Shown: positions 17,601 to 29,779, numbered from the stretch's first letter. The stretch is DNA of 64,000 nucleotides from Biomphalaria glabrata (GCF_947242115.1 NC_074716.1:17884590-17948589), one strand, 5' to 3'. Notes: generated by a model not told the origin, from the sequence alone. Program-made: numbers and translations.

Positions 17601-19877
17601 AGAATGAAGAAGAAGTGGAAAAAGTTTTCCAAGTTAAATTATAATACACCTACAGCGTTTTAGTTGTCTACCAGCAGTTTGGTGCTACATGTTAACAACA
17701 CTCATGTTTAGGACTAAATAACATACAGACTCCTGTGTTTTAACATGCATACATAGAAATATTACAAAAATATAAATGTGTGTATGCTATGTGCCTTCAA
17801 AATGGAATAAATCTTTAAAAAAATAATATTTTATCGTAAAGATTTTAAAAAAGATCAATAATGATAATAATGCATATATATATTTTTATTATAAGTGAAA
17901 AAAAAAAATTTTTAAACCCTATTAATCAAGATTTTGTCATACATTCTTCACTGATCTCAGAGTTAGAAGCATTGTGATTTGATCTATAATCTTTATAAAT
18001 ATAGTATTTAATTTTATATTTGACAGTCTTCTATCAGAAAAATTATTTCCAAATTAAAAAAGGACAAGATTAATTATAAAATTAATTACTAAAAACTCTT
18101 CAAAACTTACCTATATTGATTGTTGCTTGCCTACTTATCACATCAGGTGATAATGGTGTTAAAGATTTGACATCCTAAAAAAAAATAAGTTTTTTTTTAA
18201 ATTTATTAACTAGCCAAGTAATGAATCAACACTAATTACTAAATTAAAAATAAAATATATTTATAAACATTACTATATATGTATATATGTATTATTATTT
18301 AGAGCAAAGGAACTTATTGCATCAATCGATCTTTCAGTTAATTTAGATAAAAGTAATTTTCATCACCCATTTATTTAATGAACTGTGGCATTTAAATATA
18401 TTAAATTCTAAAATTATTGATTATTATTGTATTTTGTGAACTAGATAATGTAATTTTAAGTGTTATCAAATTTTGAATAATAGTGTGTTCAATCAAATGT
18501 GGAATTTTAATGTTTACTCTGAATTAAGATGGTATACATGTCTTAATTTTTTTTAAATTATTGTACTACACTCACAGTGTTGACTCGTTTTTAATAGAGA
18601 TTTAAAATCCAATGGCTTAATATTTTGTTTTTATGTTTGACTAAATTTAACTTTCACATGCTTTAGAATAGCCAGACTATAGAAGCAGCAATACACAATA
18701 ATGCATTTATTTAAGATTTATGTAATATAATTATATATATATAAGAAAAGTATTTATTTGTTACTCTTAACTCTTTCTCTCCTAATCAACGATACCATCG
18801 TTGACTTAGACCTCTTTAAATTAATGTTTACTTTTTAAAACTTGACTTTGAATTATATAATTCTACACCTATACCAAATACAATACTTTCTGATAACAAA
18901 CAACGCTATTGAAGGTCAACCATAACAGGATAGTGAAATAGAAACTATAGAAAAATGAATTCCTTCCAAAACATGGAAAAATAATTACGGAGAGAAAGAC
19001 TTGAAAGAGTTAAGTTGTCTTAACAACTGACATATTTCCATTTCTGTAATTCAATTAATTTATGAATTAATTCTATTTGACACACAATTTGTAAAATTTC
19101 AGTATTTTGTCTGTTTTTACTTAGTATTCTAGAATCTAGATTTATAGTAGATTCTTGATCTAGATCTATACTTCTATAGTCTATAGTCTAGACATAGACT
19201 CATAGACTATACTTTATCTAGATTATAATCATTTTATCATTATATAATAATATACTCATACAGAATACAGATCTAGATAGATGGCTAAAATAAAAATTGG
19301 CTTTTAATTAAATTTATTTATTTTATAGAAATGCCAGGCATTGATTGATAATCATCATAAACTCGGATTGATTAATTAATATAATATAATAATAAATATA
19401 AAATTAATTAAGATTTAGAATCTAGATCTAGATGTAGATCTAGATTATTCTAGATCTAGATAATCTAGATCTATTAATAATTAATATTTCGCCAATTTCG
19501 GTCTATTAGAAAGAAAACTTTTTTAAGACAACTGAACTCTAGAATCTAGTTTGATCCAGTGACTAAAGAAAATCTCACATATGCTTAGCAAGCAGCAGTG
19601 CCTACCGTGCACTGCCAATCAGTCAACAACTCAATGTGACAAGTCACAGTGAGTGTGTAACTGTAAAAGTGCAAAAAAAAGCATTTTTATCGTCATCAAA
19701 TATTACATTAAAAATAGTAAAATGGAATAAGTGTTGGTAAGTATAGTATAGATTATTATAATTCCGATTTTTTTATTTATATTAATATCTTACTAAATTT
19801 GTAATATCCTGTTTAGATAAATGTGGTTGTTTAGTTTGAACTTGGTTCTGAGTTGTCGTTTCGCTTTCACCAGCCAT
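11663..19877 (-). CDS. EIF2S3: Eukaryotic translation initiation factor 2 subunit gamma
   Basis: GTPase core subunit of eIF2, which carries initiator Met-tRNA to the 40S ribosome. Thirteen exons in transcript order: 19794-19877, 18111-18174, 16976-17037, 16762-16827, 16226-16347, 15944-16038, 15609-15767, 13880-14014, 13650-13744, 13352-13496, 12715-12884, 12033-12205, 11663-11717. They sum to 1425 nt, 474 aa plus stop, close to the human protein (472 aa). G motifs: GHVAHGKS (53-60), DCPGH (139-143), NKID (195-198), SAQ (230-232). Switch I region [19 protein letters not shown] lies in exon 4. Exon 5 has a cysteine-rich zinc-ribbon-like segment ([10 protein letters not shown], then CDRPGCGG) that keeps more cysteines than vertebrate eIF2 gamma. 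The C-terminal end is [14 protein letters not shown]. The start ATG at 19877 gives MAGESE, like the usual MAGGE start. A T6-family transposon sits in the intron between exons 7 and 8. Identity is certain. Confidence 0.97.
14100..15427. mobile_element. TIR DNA transposon with 6-bp target duplication (family T6), copy 2
   Basis: Terminal inverted repeats CAGACATGCCTAC at 14100-14112 and its reverse complement at 15415-15427, flanked by the direct duplication GATGAA at 14094-14099 and 15428-15433. Inside the left end the motif aatgtggaaca occurs three times; inside the right end atgcggaac-type motifs recur. The left end aligns with the inverted right end of copy 1 at 6684-8187. The interior, 14370-15160, is a TCTAGA/AGATCT-rich tract without coding sequence. 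Sits in an eIF2 gamma intron. Confidence 0.82.
17334..17663 (+). other. Open frame of unclear status inside an eIF2 gamma intron
   Basis: A 109-codon plus-strand frame in the intron between eIF2 gamma exons 2 and 3. It is arginine- and lysine-rich with no recognisable domain and is moderately GC-richer than the intron around it. Possibly a degraded repeat; I do not claim a gene. Confidence 0.2.
19120..19560. repeat. CTAG-rich palindromic tract in eIF2 gamma intron 1
   Basis: Degenerate array of tctagatctagat-type words with runs such as gactatag. Similar tracts lie at 7320-8040, 14370-15160, 34380-35230 and 36600-36960. No transposon termini were found around this one. Confidence 0.65.
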
Positions 19878-20024
19878 GTTTCTGATGCAAGTTCTTCACT
19901 TCCGCCGGTTTCCCATGAGTTAACACTGACCTAAACTTTTATAGCTAGACTCTCTCTTATTTAGGGCTATAGTACTATAATTGATCTAAAAACAAAGATT
20001 TACTTCTGCAGGGGTAAACGACTG

Positions 20025-20109
20025 TATAGAAAATACGAAAAACATGCATATATGTAACCCTGCCGGACCAAGCAGGGTACATATATGCATGTTTTTCGTA
20101 TTTTCTATA
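20025..20109. repeat. Near-perfect 85-bp inverted repeat (fold-back MITE or hairpin)
   Basis: Two arms of about 37 bases pair almost perfectly (one unpaired base) around a loop of about 10 bases (ccggaccaag). The outermost bases are TATAGAAAATACG and its complement, so the ends fit a TA target duplication. It lies about 150 bases upstream of the eIF2 gamma start codon. A tiny mariner-type MITE is the simplest reading. Confidence 0.8.
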
Positions 20110-20284
20110 ATATTTAATATAATCTAGTAGGCCTACAAGCAGAACACGCCGGCTACGCCCGTTGATTTATTACCATGCTTTATATTGTTTATTATGGCCG
20201 GAACATACCCTCCTTTTTTTATTAAAAAATCAGGCCACATTTTAACTATCCCCCAGCATACTCTATAGCTTGCAAATTATTGTA

Positions 20285-20550
20285 TCTGTTATCTTCTTAT
20301 CTTATATGATACAGACGTTACCCGGTACTTCAAAAAAGAAGATGGTTACGTCCTAAGCGTCACGCATTTATTTATGCATATTAACCAATTACCTAAGTTC
20401 TGCCAAATCCCTGGTTTTCCTGACTAGCTCAGGCAACCCATTCCATGCTCTAATAACGCTTGCGAAGAAAGAACATTTGTACAAATTTGTCCTAGCATAT
20501 ATGGAACGAGGAATGTGCCTTTATCTTTGTGTCTTCTGTTACAATGAAAT
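20285..20550 (-). repeat. LINE-A 3' end fragment, minus strand
   Basis: Starts on the plus strand with the reversed gataa-type tail (ttatcttatatgatacag) and continues through the reversed C-terminal block with cattccatgctctaat. Same family as 2118-3375; more diverged. Confidence 0.8.
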
Positions 20551-20761
20551 GAACCAACACGCTCTGCACCCCCCTCCCCTTTTCTCCTTTTTGCTCTTTC
20601 TTTCTCTGGAACCACCATTTTATTTTACTTTATCTCCCTGCCTATTGTAAATTCTCCAACAGACTTTTTTTGTTCTAATAATTAAGTAGGCCTACCCCTC
20701 TCCCGGGTACGCTGTTCTGCCTCAACGTGGCACCCGGGTGGAAACGGTTACTTGAGGGGGT

Positions 20762-20993
20762 TGTGATAGTAAGTGTATGTGTTTTTGCGTGGCTGGTAGT
20801 ACAGTGTGTGTGCCCGAGTATGAAATGACCAGTGGACCTTGAGTGGACATGCTTGAGTGAACAGCAGTGTGTCAGGGACTGTGCGTAAAAGGAAGTCAGA
20901 GTATAGAGAACAAGTGGCTGGAGTAAAGAGCATAAATAAGGACGAATAAAATCATTGTGTTTATTGAAGCTCGTGTTGTTTTAGTCTATTACA
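20762..20993 (+). repeat. 5' LTR of the outer Gypsy element
   Basis: Starts TGTGATAGTAAG and ends GTCTATTACA; contains AATAAA (cgaataaaatc). Matches 29780-30010 almost throughout. Confidence 0.92.
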
Positions 20994-21002
20994 TGGTGTC
21001 AG

Positions 21003-22286
21003 ATGGACCGACTCCACCCGCCACAACCGCTGGAATTAAATGGCAACGTAGCAGAAAATTGGAAAAGGTTCAAACAATCCTTTCAGATATATTCGATAGC
21101 AAGTGGACTGGATACAAAAAGCAGAGAAGTACAGTCTATGACATTATTGAATGTGATCGGCCAAGAAGCAGTGCAAGTCTATAACTCTTTCCAATGGACG
21201 GACAATGAATGTAATGAATGTGAGATTAGCAAGTCCTTCCATACACTTCACTGCGTTCTTAATAAGTTCGAGAAGTACTGTCTACCAAGAAAAAATGTTA
21301 CCATTGAAAGACATGTTTTTTTCCAGCGTTCTCAACATGAAGGAGAGTCATTTGACAACTTTGTCACTGACCTCAAACTCAAGGCAAAGACATGTGAGTT
21401 TGATTTGCTTAAAGATTCCCTAATAAAGGATAGGATAGTTGGTGGCATAAGGAATGAGAACACCCGAGCAAGACTTTTGAGAGAACCAGATCTAGACCTT
21501 AACAAGGCAGAAAATATATGTCGGGCAGCTGAGGCAACTGAATGGCAGCTTAAGCTCATGAATGAAGAAAGTGGGGTACACGTTGTGAATTCAGCTACCA
21601 ATAGCTTTAAAAGAACAAAAGGAAATGTGAGTTGTAGCTATTGTGGCAAGGAACACAGACCACGTCAGTGCCCAGCTTATGGGGAAATCTGTCACAAATG
21701 TCATAAAAAAGGTCATTTTTCGTCAGTGTGCAGATCAAAGCCTGTAAGTATAGTGAAGTTAGAAGGTCGAGATGACTCCGTTGAGGAAACATTTTTCATC
21801 GGCAGTATTGGCTCCCATATTCTAAGCAACGAATGGAACTCACAAGTCACATTTACGTTGGATACTGGAGCACAAGTCAATATTCTCCCATACAGAATCT
21901 TCAAGCAATTAAAAAGAAAGAAACTTCTCAAATCAACATCCAAACTTACTACTTACAGTGGAGAAAGATTGAAGGTTGTTGGCAAAGCACACATTAAATG
22001 TACTGTTAAAAGTAAGACAGCCATAATAGAATTTCAAATTGTGGAGACACATTCAAAGCCAATTATGGGTCTACCAGGCTGCCAACAAATGAATTTAATC
22101 AGAAGAGTTGACTTTATAGAGGACGATACACTCTCAGGCTACGCAGATGTATTTACTGGCTTAGGCTGCATGGAAGAGGAATATACTATAAAGGTCAATT
22201 CCAACATTAAAACTGTTGTACACGCAGCAAGGAAAGTCCCAGCGGCACTACGTGAGGAATTAAAAAATGAATTGAGAAGAATGTAA
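21003..22286 (+). pseudogene. Outer Gypsy: gag and protease part
   Basis: Fossil gag region with a retroviral-type capsid segment, two zinc knuckles (C-X2-C-X4-H-X4-C spacing, about 21634-21735) and an aspartic protease motif LDTGAQ at about 21857. Part of the element at 20762-30010. Confidence 0.88.
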
Positions 22287-22289
22287 GAT

Positions 22290-22776
22290 GAGGGTGTCAT
22301 TGAAAAGTAGATCATCCCACTGCATGGGTCAACTCACTTGTTATTGTTGAAAAGAAAGGAGGCGGATTAAGGATAGACCCTAGAGACCTCAACAAAGCCA
22401 TTCAAAGAGAACACTATCAATTACCTACTATAGAAGAAATAGCTAGTCGACTAAGTGGCAGTCAAGTGTTCACGGTATTAGATGCCAACTCTGCCTTTTG
22501 GCAAATTAAATTAGACAAGAGCTGTACAGATCTAACAACTTTTAACACACCTTTTGGTCGCTACAAGTTCCTTCGTCTACCATTTGGGCTAAACTCTTCT
22601 GCAGAAGTATTTGCAAAACGTTTCCACCAAGCTTTCGACGTTATACAAGGAGTTGAGACATACATGGACGAAATACTGATAGCAGGTAGAACAATAGAAG
22701 AGCATGATGATAGACTTAGGCAAGTTCTTGACATAGCAAGAAGGAAAGAAATCAAACTGAAGCCATCTAAATGTAG
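22290..22776 (+). pseudogene. Outer Gypsy: reverse transcriptase part (first segment)
   Basis: Shows RT blocks such as LDANSAFWQIKLD, LPFGLNSSAEVF and the YMDE catalytic-box neighbourhood. The inner Gypsy element begins immediately after it. Confidence 0.85.
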
Positions 22777-22957
22777 TGTGTTAATATTAGAAGATATTAC
22801 GTCATTGTTTGTTGTCTTTGTTTTATGCGAAAGCAAAGAATCGGACGGAAATAAAAGTTAGTTATATATGTCTACCTTGATAAAGACAGTCTCGTTATTA
22901 TCATTATTAATTAGTAACGTCTACAGTAATTTATTATTAATCTGTGACTACAGAACA
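22777..22957 (+). repeat. 5' LTR of the inner Gypsy element
   Basis: TGTGTTAATATT ... CTACAGAACA, followed by the primer-site-like tggtgtcagat. Nearly identical to 25336-25516. Confidence 0.92.
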
Positions 22958-23159
22958 TGGTGTCAGATTTGGTTTCAGATCTTGTGTCAGATCTGGTGTT
23001 AGATTAGGTGTCAAATCTAGTGTCACATTGCTTTAAAGTGCTGGTAACAGGTAGATCTCTAGATCTAGTGGTTTCTAAATTGCTAAAAGTACATTTTATT
23101 TGTGGTGTCGTTAGTTCATGTTGTTAGATCTAGATCTAGACATAGAATCTGTACGAATA

Positions 23160-23935
23160 ATGGAATTATTCGATCCTCCTAAACCGTTGTCACTAGACGG
23201 TAATCTATCTGAAAGATGGAAAAAATGGAGACAAAGTTTTGAACTGTTTATGGTTGCCACTGAAAAAAATACGAAGCCCGAGCCAGTGAAGAAAGCTTTA
23301 TTGTTACACCTTATCGGTGAACCCGCTCGAGACATCTACAATACTTTTCAAGTATGTGAAGATGAGACTGTAGACAAACTCATTGAAAGGTTTCAGAATT
23401 ATTTTTTGCCTAAGTCCAACACTGTGTATGACAGATTTAAATTCTTTTCAAGAAAGCAGAAAGACGGAGAAACGTTTGAACAGTATTATACTGAGTTAAA
23501 GAATTTGGCAAAAGAATGCAAGTTTGACAACCTTCGAGATGAACTCATCAGAGATAGATTGGTATGTGGCATACAGTCGGATCGAGTGAGAGAGAGACTT
23601 CTGAGAGATGTAGACTTAACTTTAGAGAAAGCAGCAAACATAATTCGTGCTGACGAGCATACCCAGAACCAAATGATAGATATGAAAGGACTACATGTGG
23701 ATGCTGCTAATAAATTAAAGAAGACATAAGATAGAAAGCCAGTCAAAACCTCACAGGAAAATATGGCAAAGAATCATGTAACAAGTTTCATTAGAGATTG
23801 CAGATCTTGTGGTGGATCTCATGGAAAATACAATTGCCCAGCATTCGGACAGACATGCCAAAAATGTAAAAAAAGAAATCATTTCGCTGTAAAATGTCGT
23901 TCGAAACACTTCAAAGCTGTTGATTTACTGTAAGA
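23160..23935 (+). pseudogene. Inner Gypsy: gag part
   Basis: Gag-like text begins MELFDPPKPLSLDGNLSERW; a retrotransposon capsid segment (KFFSRKQKDGETFEQYY) and two CCHC zinc knuckles near 23805-23905 follow. Related to, but clearly different from, the outer element's gag. Confidence 0.85.
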
Positions 23936-23963
23936 TGAAAGTCAGTCAAGCCAAGTAAATGAG

Positions 23964-25206
23964 TTGTGGTTTCCGGGAAGTGATCAGAAGATTATTGAAA
24001 TTAGAAGGAAAACTGAATCTGATGCTAAATTAAAACTTGTAATGAATTATGTCAGAGAAGGTTGGCCAAAGATAAAAACTCAAGTTCATGAAACAGTGAA
24101 AGTGTATTGGTCATTTAAAGACAGTATTCATGAAGCGAATGGAATATTGTTTTATGAGAACAGAATTATAATTCCTTCAAGTATGAGAAATGAAATTCTC
24201 GACAAGTTGCACATAGGTCATTTTGGTCTTGAGAAAACCAGATCCAAGGCAAAACAGAGTGTGTTTTGGCCAGGATTGTCTAAAGATATTTTTTCGACAA
24301 TAATGAAATGCGCAACATGTGCAACGTTCAAAAGAAATAATGTGAAGGAAAAATTGCTACCTCATGCTGTACCAGACAGACCATGGAAAAAGGTTGCGAC
24401 AGATTTGTTTGAATGGCGAAACAATGACTATTTGCTAGTTGTGGACTATTTCTCCAAATATCCTGAAATAAAACGACTGGAGAACAAAACAGCAGAATGT
24501 GTTATCAGGGCAATGAAAGGTATTTTTGCTAGACATGGCATACCAGAAGAAATAGTGAGCGACAGTATGCCATTCAATAGCTATCAATATAGAGAGTTTG
24601 CTTCTGAATGGGGATTCAAGATAACAACATCAAGTCCCAGATACCCTCAATCAAATGGACAAAGTGAGGTGTATGTTGGTATCGTAAAGCAGATATTCAA
24701 CAAAGCATACAATAGTGGGAAAGATCCATATCTCGCTATGCTCGAGTATAGAAATACTCCGATAAGCGGACTGCTTTATTCGCCATCACAACTGTTGATG
24801 AGTAGAAGACTCAGGGACATCATTCCAACTGATCCCAAACTTCAGGGACATCATTCCAACTGATCCCAAACTATTGAAATCATCGGTAGCTGAAAATGCA
24901 GAGACATTACTCAACGAACGACAGAGGAAAAGCAAAGTGAAATACGATTCAAAAGCAAGGTTACCTAAAAACTACTCTGTCGGGGAGAAGGTGAGAGTTC
25001 GTTTAGGACAAACATGGCAGAAAGCAGTCGTCATTAAGAAACATCCATCACCCAGATATTACATCATAAAGACAAATGATGGGAAAACATACAGACGAAA
25101 TCAACGGTTTTTAAACAAGAGCTACGAAGAAGACATCTCTGGGTACTATGACACCGACGAAGACAATGAACAGCAAACTGTTAGAACAAAAGAAACACAA
25201 TTATGA
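23964..25206 (+). pseudogene. Inner Gypsy: integrase part
   Basis: HHCC zinc-binding text (HIGHFGLEKTRSKAK, then CATCATFKR), catalytic-core text (VATDLFEW, PQSNGQSEVYV) and a C-terminal basic domain ending with TYRRNQRFLNKS. Fossil part of 22777-25516. Confidence 0.88.
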
Positions 25207-25335
25207 ACCAACATCTAGAGAACTTGCTGTGCCGGTCAAGACAACCAGAAGTGGTCGAGTTGTCAAAATTCCTTGTAAATATAAGTATTAAGAACTTTAA
25301 AAGGAAGGAGGTGATAATAGCTTCGAAAGGAAGGA

Positions 25336-25516
25336 TGTGTTAATATTAGAAGATATTACGTCATTGTTTGTTGTCTATGTTTTATGCGAAAGCAAAGAAT
25401 CGGACGGAAATAAAAGCTAGTTATATATGTCTACCTTGATAAAGACAGTCTCGTTATTATCATTATTAATTAGTAACGTCTACAGTAATTTATTATTAAT
25501 CTGTGACTACAGAACA
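25336..25516 (+). repeat. 3' LTR of the inner Gypsy element
   Basis: Preceded by the purine-rich cgaaaggaagga. Matches 22777-22957 with about two differences. Confidence 0.92.
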
Positions 25517-25572
25517 TGTAGCCTAAGAGTACGACAAGTCAAGTTTGTAGGACATATCATTACAGATAGTGG

Positions 25573-27509
25573 CATGGGCGTAGCCAGGATATTTTTTCGG
25601 GGGGGGGGGGGGGGTTTGGGGGGGGGTGAATTTTTTTTCTCCCCCCCCCCGCGAAAAAAAAATTATATGTATTTGTGTGTGTGTGTGTGCATAATCTTTA
25701 TTACATTCTGACTCTTCATTCTTTCGGAAGACGTTTATTGTGCCCTAGAATAGGTTCTTCCATGAGTTAGTGGAAAAATTGTAGATTCCCCGCTATTACC
25801 AGTAAAGGGGTCTGGGGGAGCGCTAGGAGCTCCCCCAGCGCGGGGCGAAGCCCCGCCGCCAAGCACTATTTCTGATATTGAAAACCAACAAAATGCATAT
25901 TCTGAGGTATCTACACTGCATTTTCCTGCTATTAAAAAGTTTTATTTCAAAAACCTAATGTGCTATTCTTACTGACTTAGAACCTCCCACGACGTTCAGA
26001 GCATTTGACGTCAAGCTGTTTCCATAAAAATCTGTCACTGGTAATGTCTGAAGCCTCTTCCCACCTGCCATGAGGACCTCAATGTACTAGGATATCATTG
26101 CAACTCTTCTTATGCGTAATTCATTTTGTCGGAGAACATGTCCCGCAAACCTCATGCGTCGTTCTCTCACAATCTTACTAAGGGGTCGACTCTCAGTTCG
26201 GCATAGGATTTCCTTGATTTAGACCCGATCTCTATAACTGACTCCTAAAATCTGTCTTAGCCATCTTTGTTGAGCTACATTTAGTGTTTTTCGATTTCGG
26301 TAGATGACTATTCACTGCAGTTAATTAATGGAGCCCTGCCACTGGTAAAAATGTGTAACCTCTCTTGAATACGCTCTTGGAATTAAGTGACTGTAGTTTG
26401 CTTTAGATTTTATATCGAAAAGAGAAGTTTTATCGTCAAAATCTTCTGTTGGGGCATTTCTACCTCAAAATGCTCTGTAGAAGGATCTTAGACTCAAAAC
26501 CATCTGAAGGGGATTTTAAACTTAAAAAAAAAAGCCATCTGTAGAAGAAGGGTTGAAACTCAAAACCCCCGATTGGCTTGGCTAAGCTCAAATAATTTTA
26601 GTGTGTAATTTGCTTTTTTTTTATATTGAAGATGTATTTTTAGCACCAAACCCCTCTGAATGGGGGTTTAAACTCAAAACTTCTTTCGGCAACGCTCATA
26701 GCATTTTGAGTGCGTAATTTTGCTTTTTTTTTTCTTACACTGAAGATGTATTTTTATCCTCAAACCCCCCTGGCGGGGGGTTTAAACTCAAAACCCCTTT
26801 GACTACGCTCATAGATTTTAATGTGAGTAATTTTCTTTTATTTATATTGAAGAGGTACTTTTTAGCTTCAAACTCCACTGGAGGGGAGTTTAAACTCGAA
26901 ACCCCTTAGACTACACTCATAACATTTTTAGTGTATAATTTGCTTTGTTTTTATTATTAAAGAGGTATTTTTTACCTTCAAACCCCGCTGAAGTGGGGTT
27001 TAAACTCAAAACTGAGTCAAAACCCATTTAGCTACGCTCATAACATTTTGAGTGCGTAATTAGCTTTTTTTATATTAAAACGGGGGTTTATCTTCAATTT
27101 TAGACGGGGTTTTAAAATCAAAATCTTCATTAACTGTGCTCTTGGAATTAGGGGATTTTCGTTTGCATTTTTCTTGTTTTGTTTTATAGAAGAGGGGGAG
27201 TTAACTGCAAAAACGCAGGTAGGGGGTTTAAAACTCAAAACCCCTGGTAGGGGGTTTTAAACTCAAAACCCCTAGTAGGGGTTTTTAAACTCGAACCCCC
27301 CTGGTAGGGGGTTTTAAACTCAAAATCCCTTTGGTTGTTGTGCTGGGGCAAGTGATGGTTTAGTATTAAAATCTCACCTAAAATAAACAAAATCTAAGCA
27401 AAAAATCAGTCACTAAATTCCGACTCGAGGGAGGGGGGGGGGATTTCATTTCGGGGGGGGGGGGGGAGGGGTTGGAACCCCAACCCCCCCCCCCCCGGCT
27501 ACGCCCATG
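25573..27509. mobile_element. TIR DNA element with 8-bp target duplication, inside the outer Gypsy
   Basis: Terminal inverted repeats CATGGGCGTAGCC at 25573-25585 and GGCTACGCCCATG at 27497-27509, flanked by the direct duplication GATAGTGG at 25565-25572 and 27510-27517. Just inside both ends lie long G runs (25600-25628) or G and C runs (27430-27496). The interior has a tandem array of about 115-bp units, roughly 26500-27110, each with an aaactcaaaaccc core and a tacgctcata block, and then four short units around gtagggggttttaaactc at 27225-27335. No transposase seen. The 8-bp duplication fits hAT or P-type mechanics. 1937 bp, non-autonomous. Confidence 0.85.
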
Positions 27510-27516
27510 GATAGTG

Positions 27517-28238
27517 GTATAAAGCCTGATGACTCAAAGATTGAAGCAATACAATCCATGCCATACCCTACAGATCGCAAGGAACTAGAAAGATTTTTGG
27601 GTATGATTAATTATCTTTGCAAATTCTTACAGAACTTGTCAGAAATAACTGCCCCATTAAGAGAGTTACTTAAACAAGACAACGAGTGGATATGGTTGGA
27701 ACAACATCAGAAGGCTGTTGATTATTTAAAGAGTTTGATCACAACCGCCCCAGTTTTAGCCTTTTATGATGTTTCACAGCCAATCAAGTTGTCTGTGGAT
27801 GCTTCACAGGAGGGACTTGGAGCAGTATTAATGCAGAATGAAAGGCCAGTGGCTTACGCCTCAAGATCTCTTACAGACTGTGAAAAACGATATGCACAAA
27901 TAGAAAAAGAAATGCTTGCCATTGTCTTCGGAGTTGAACATTTTCATTACTATGTGTATGGACGTCCAATAAAGGTTGAAACAGATCACAAACCTTTGGA
28001 AGCGATTATCAAAAAGCCTTTGGCATCTACACCACCTAGGCTTCAGCGGATGCTTCTTCGACTAATGAAATATGAAATACTGCTGGAATACAAGCCAGGC
28101 AAAGAAATGTCTATTCCAGACACACTGTCAAGAGCATCGCTACCAATCAAATATCCCTCAAGTGATGACTGGGATGCACAAGTTCATCTGATCGTCAATA
28201 GTTTACCCATATCAGATGAATATATGAACATTTTTTAG
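27517..28238 (+). pseudogene. Outer Gypsy: RNase H part
   Basis: Text from the RT end and RNase H: RKELERFLGMINYLCKF, LSVDASQEGLGAVLMQ, KRYAQIEKEMLAIVFG and TDHKPLEAI. Fossil part of the element at 20762-30010. Confidence 0.9.
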
Positions 28239-28415
28239 CAGGCCACTGCAGATGATGCTGTTTTAAGGCTGTTAAAGAATAATATTATGATAGGCTGGCC
28301 AAACAAGAGAGCTGAAATTCCACAAGAAATTCGAGCATATTCATGATTTAAAGAAGAACTTAGTGAAAGCAATGGTTTACTTTTTAAAGGAGAAAGATTA
28401 ATAGTACCAAAAGTA

Positions 28416-28990
28416 TTGCAAAAAGAAATGCTTCAAAGACTGCACCAAGGTCATCTTGGGCGAGATAGATGTCTTGTTATAGCTAAGGAGGTGTTCTTCT
28501 GGCCTGGAATGTCTAAGCAGATTATAGACATGGTATCAACATGTGCAGTGTGTAACGAACACCAGAAGTCCCAGCAAAAGGAGCCATTGTTACCACATGA
28601 TACTCCTGTACTTCCTTGGGAAAAAATTGGAGCTGATAATTTTGAGTATCTCGGTAAAAACTATTTTCTACTTGTAGATTACAATAGTAATTTTTTTGAG
28701 ATAAATCTTATCCCAACACTAAAAGCTTCAGATGTGATCATACATATGAAATCACAATTTGCTCGACATGGTATTCCAAGGGAAGTAATTTGTGACAATG
28801 GACCCTCATTTGCTTGTCAAGAATTTCTGAAATTTTCTAAAAGCTGGGGATTTAAGCACATTACGTCTAGCCCCAGATTTCCACAATCTAATGGTATGGC
28901 AGAACGGGCCATACAAACAGTGAAACAGCTTCTAAATAAAGCTAGAACGTCGGGTCAAGACCCATATATGGCCCTCTTGCAATTTTGAAA
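28416..28990 (+). pseudogene. Outer Gypsy: integrase part
   Basis: HHCC domain (LHQGHLGRDRCL, CAVCNEHQ), catalytic-core text (GADNFEYLGKNYFLLVDY, ICDNGPSFACQEF) and the usual SPRFPQSNGMAERAIQ block. Confidence 0.9.
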
Positions 28991-29030
28991 TGCTCCATGC
29001 CCTGATGGACCTTCACCTGCACGGCTGCTC

Positions 29031-29540
29031 ATGGGCCGCCGTCTGATGACAAATCTTCCGACAACGGAGGCCTATCTCAGACCTCAAATCCCAGACAAAA
29101 AAGAAAATGCTTGGAAAACAAGAAAAAGTAATCAAGCAAAATATTACAACAAAACAGCGAGGCGCACCGAGCGACCACACATTCAGCCTGGGAGCAAAGT
29201 GTGGATGCAAAAGAAGCCTGGCGATTTATGGGAACCAGCAGTGGTCATCTCAGAAGCGGAGACCCCGAGATCATACTGGGTAAAAACACCGAATGGGATA
29301 ACTTACCGAAGAAATAGAAGGATGTTAAGAGACACATGTACAAAATCAAGGGTCATGCCTGATATTTTTGAAATGGACACCCCAGAGTCAGTCATTAATG
29401 GTCAAACCACACAGCCAGAGAACGTGAGCGATACAAATGTGCAAGAGGAACAGACTAACACTACCAATCCGCCGCCTGTAATAACTCGATATGGTAGGCA
29501 AGTTCGGCCACCAGTACGTTACCCTGACGCAGATAATTAG
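29031..29540 (+). pseudogene. Outer Gypsy: integrase C-terminal region
   Basis: Basic C-terminal domain with GSKVWMQKKPGDLWEPAVV and TYRRNRRMLRDT, then an acidic and polar tail ending near the polypurine tract. Fossil part. Confidence 0.85.
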
Positions 29541-29779
29541 ATACATGTATATCTTTTTATTATTATGCAATTTGTATATAATTAATGTCTATTTGTAAAC
29601 CTAGACTGTTGTTGTTTTTTTACTACACATTTTATAATTTATATTGTTACTATTGATAATATTAACAATTGAACATTCTGTTGTGTTAAACATGTATTCA
29701 GTTTACTCATTTGTTTATAGTGAGACAGAGAAATCATTTGTATAGTCAATTGATATCTCAAAGCTTTTAAGGAGGGAGA

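Larger units (their letters stand above)
22777..25516 (+). mobile_element. Inner Ty3/Gypsy LTR element nested in the outer one
   Basis: LTRs of 181 bp at 22777-22957 and 25336-25516 (TGTGTTAATATT start, CTACAGAACA end), with target duplication TGTAG at 22772-22776 and 25517-25521. Recognised parts are gag with CCHC knuckles and an integrase with a C-terminal tail; no reverse transcriptase part was recognised. The two LTRs differ at about two places, so this insertion is younger than the outer element, as nesting requires. Broken and presumably dependent on other copies. Confidence 0.92.
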
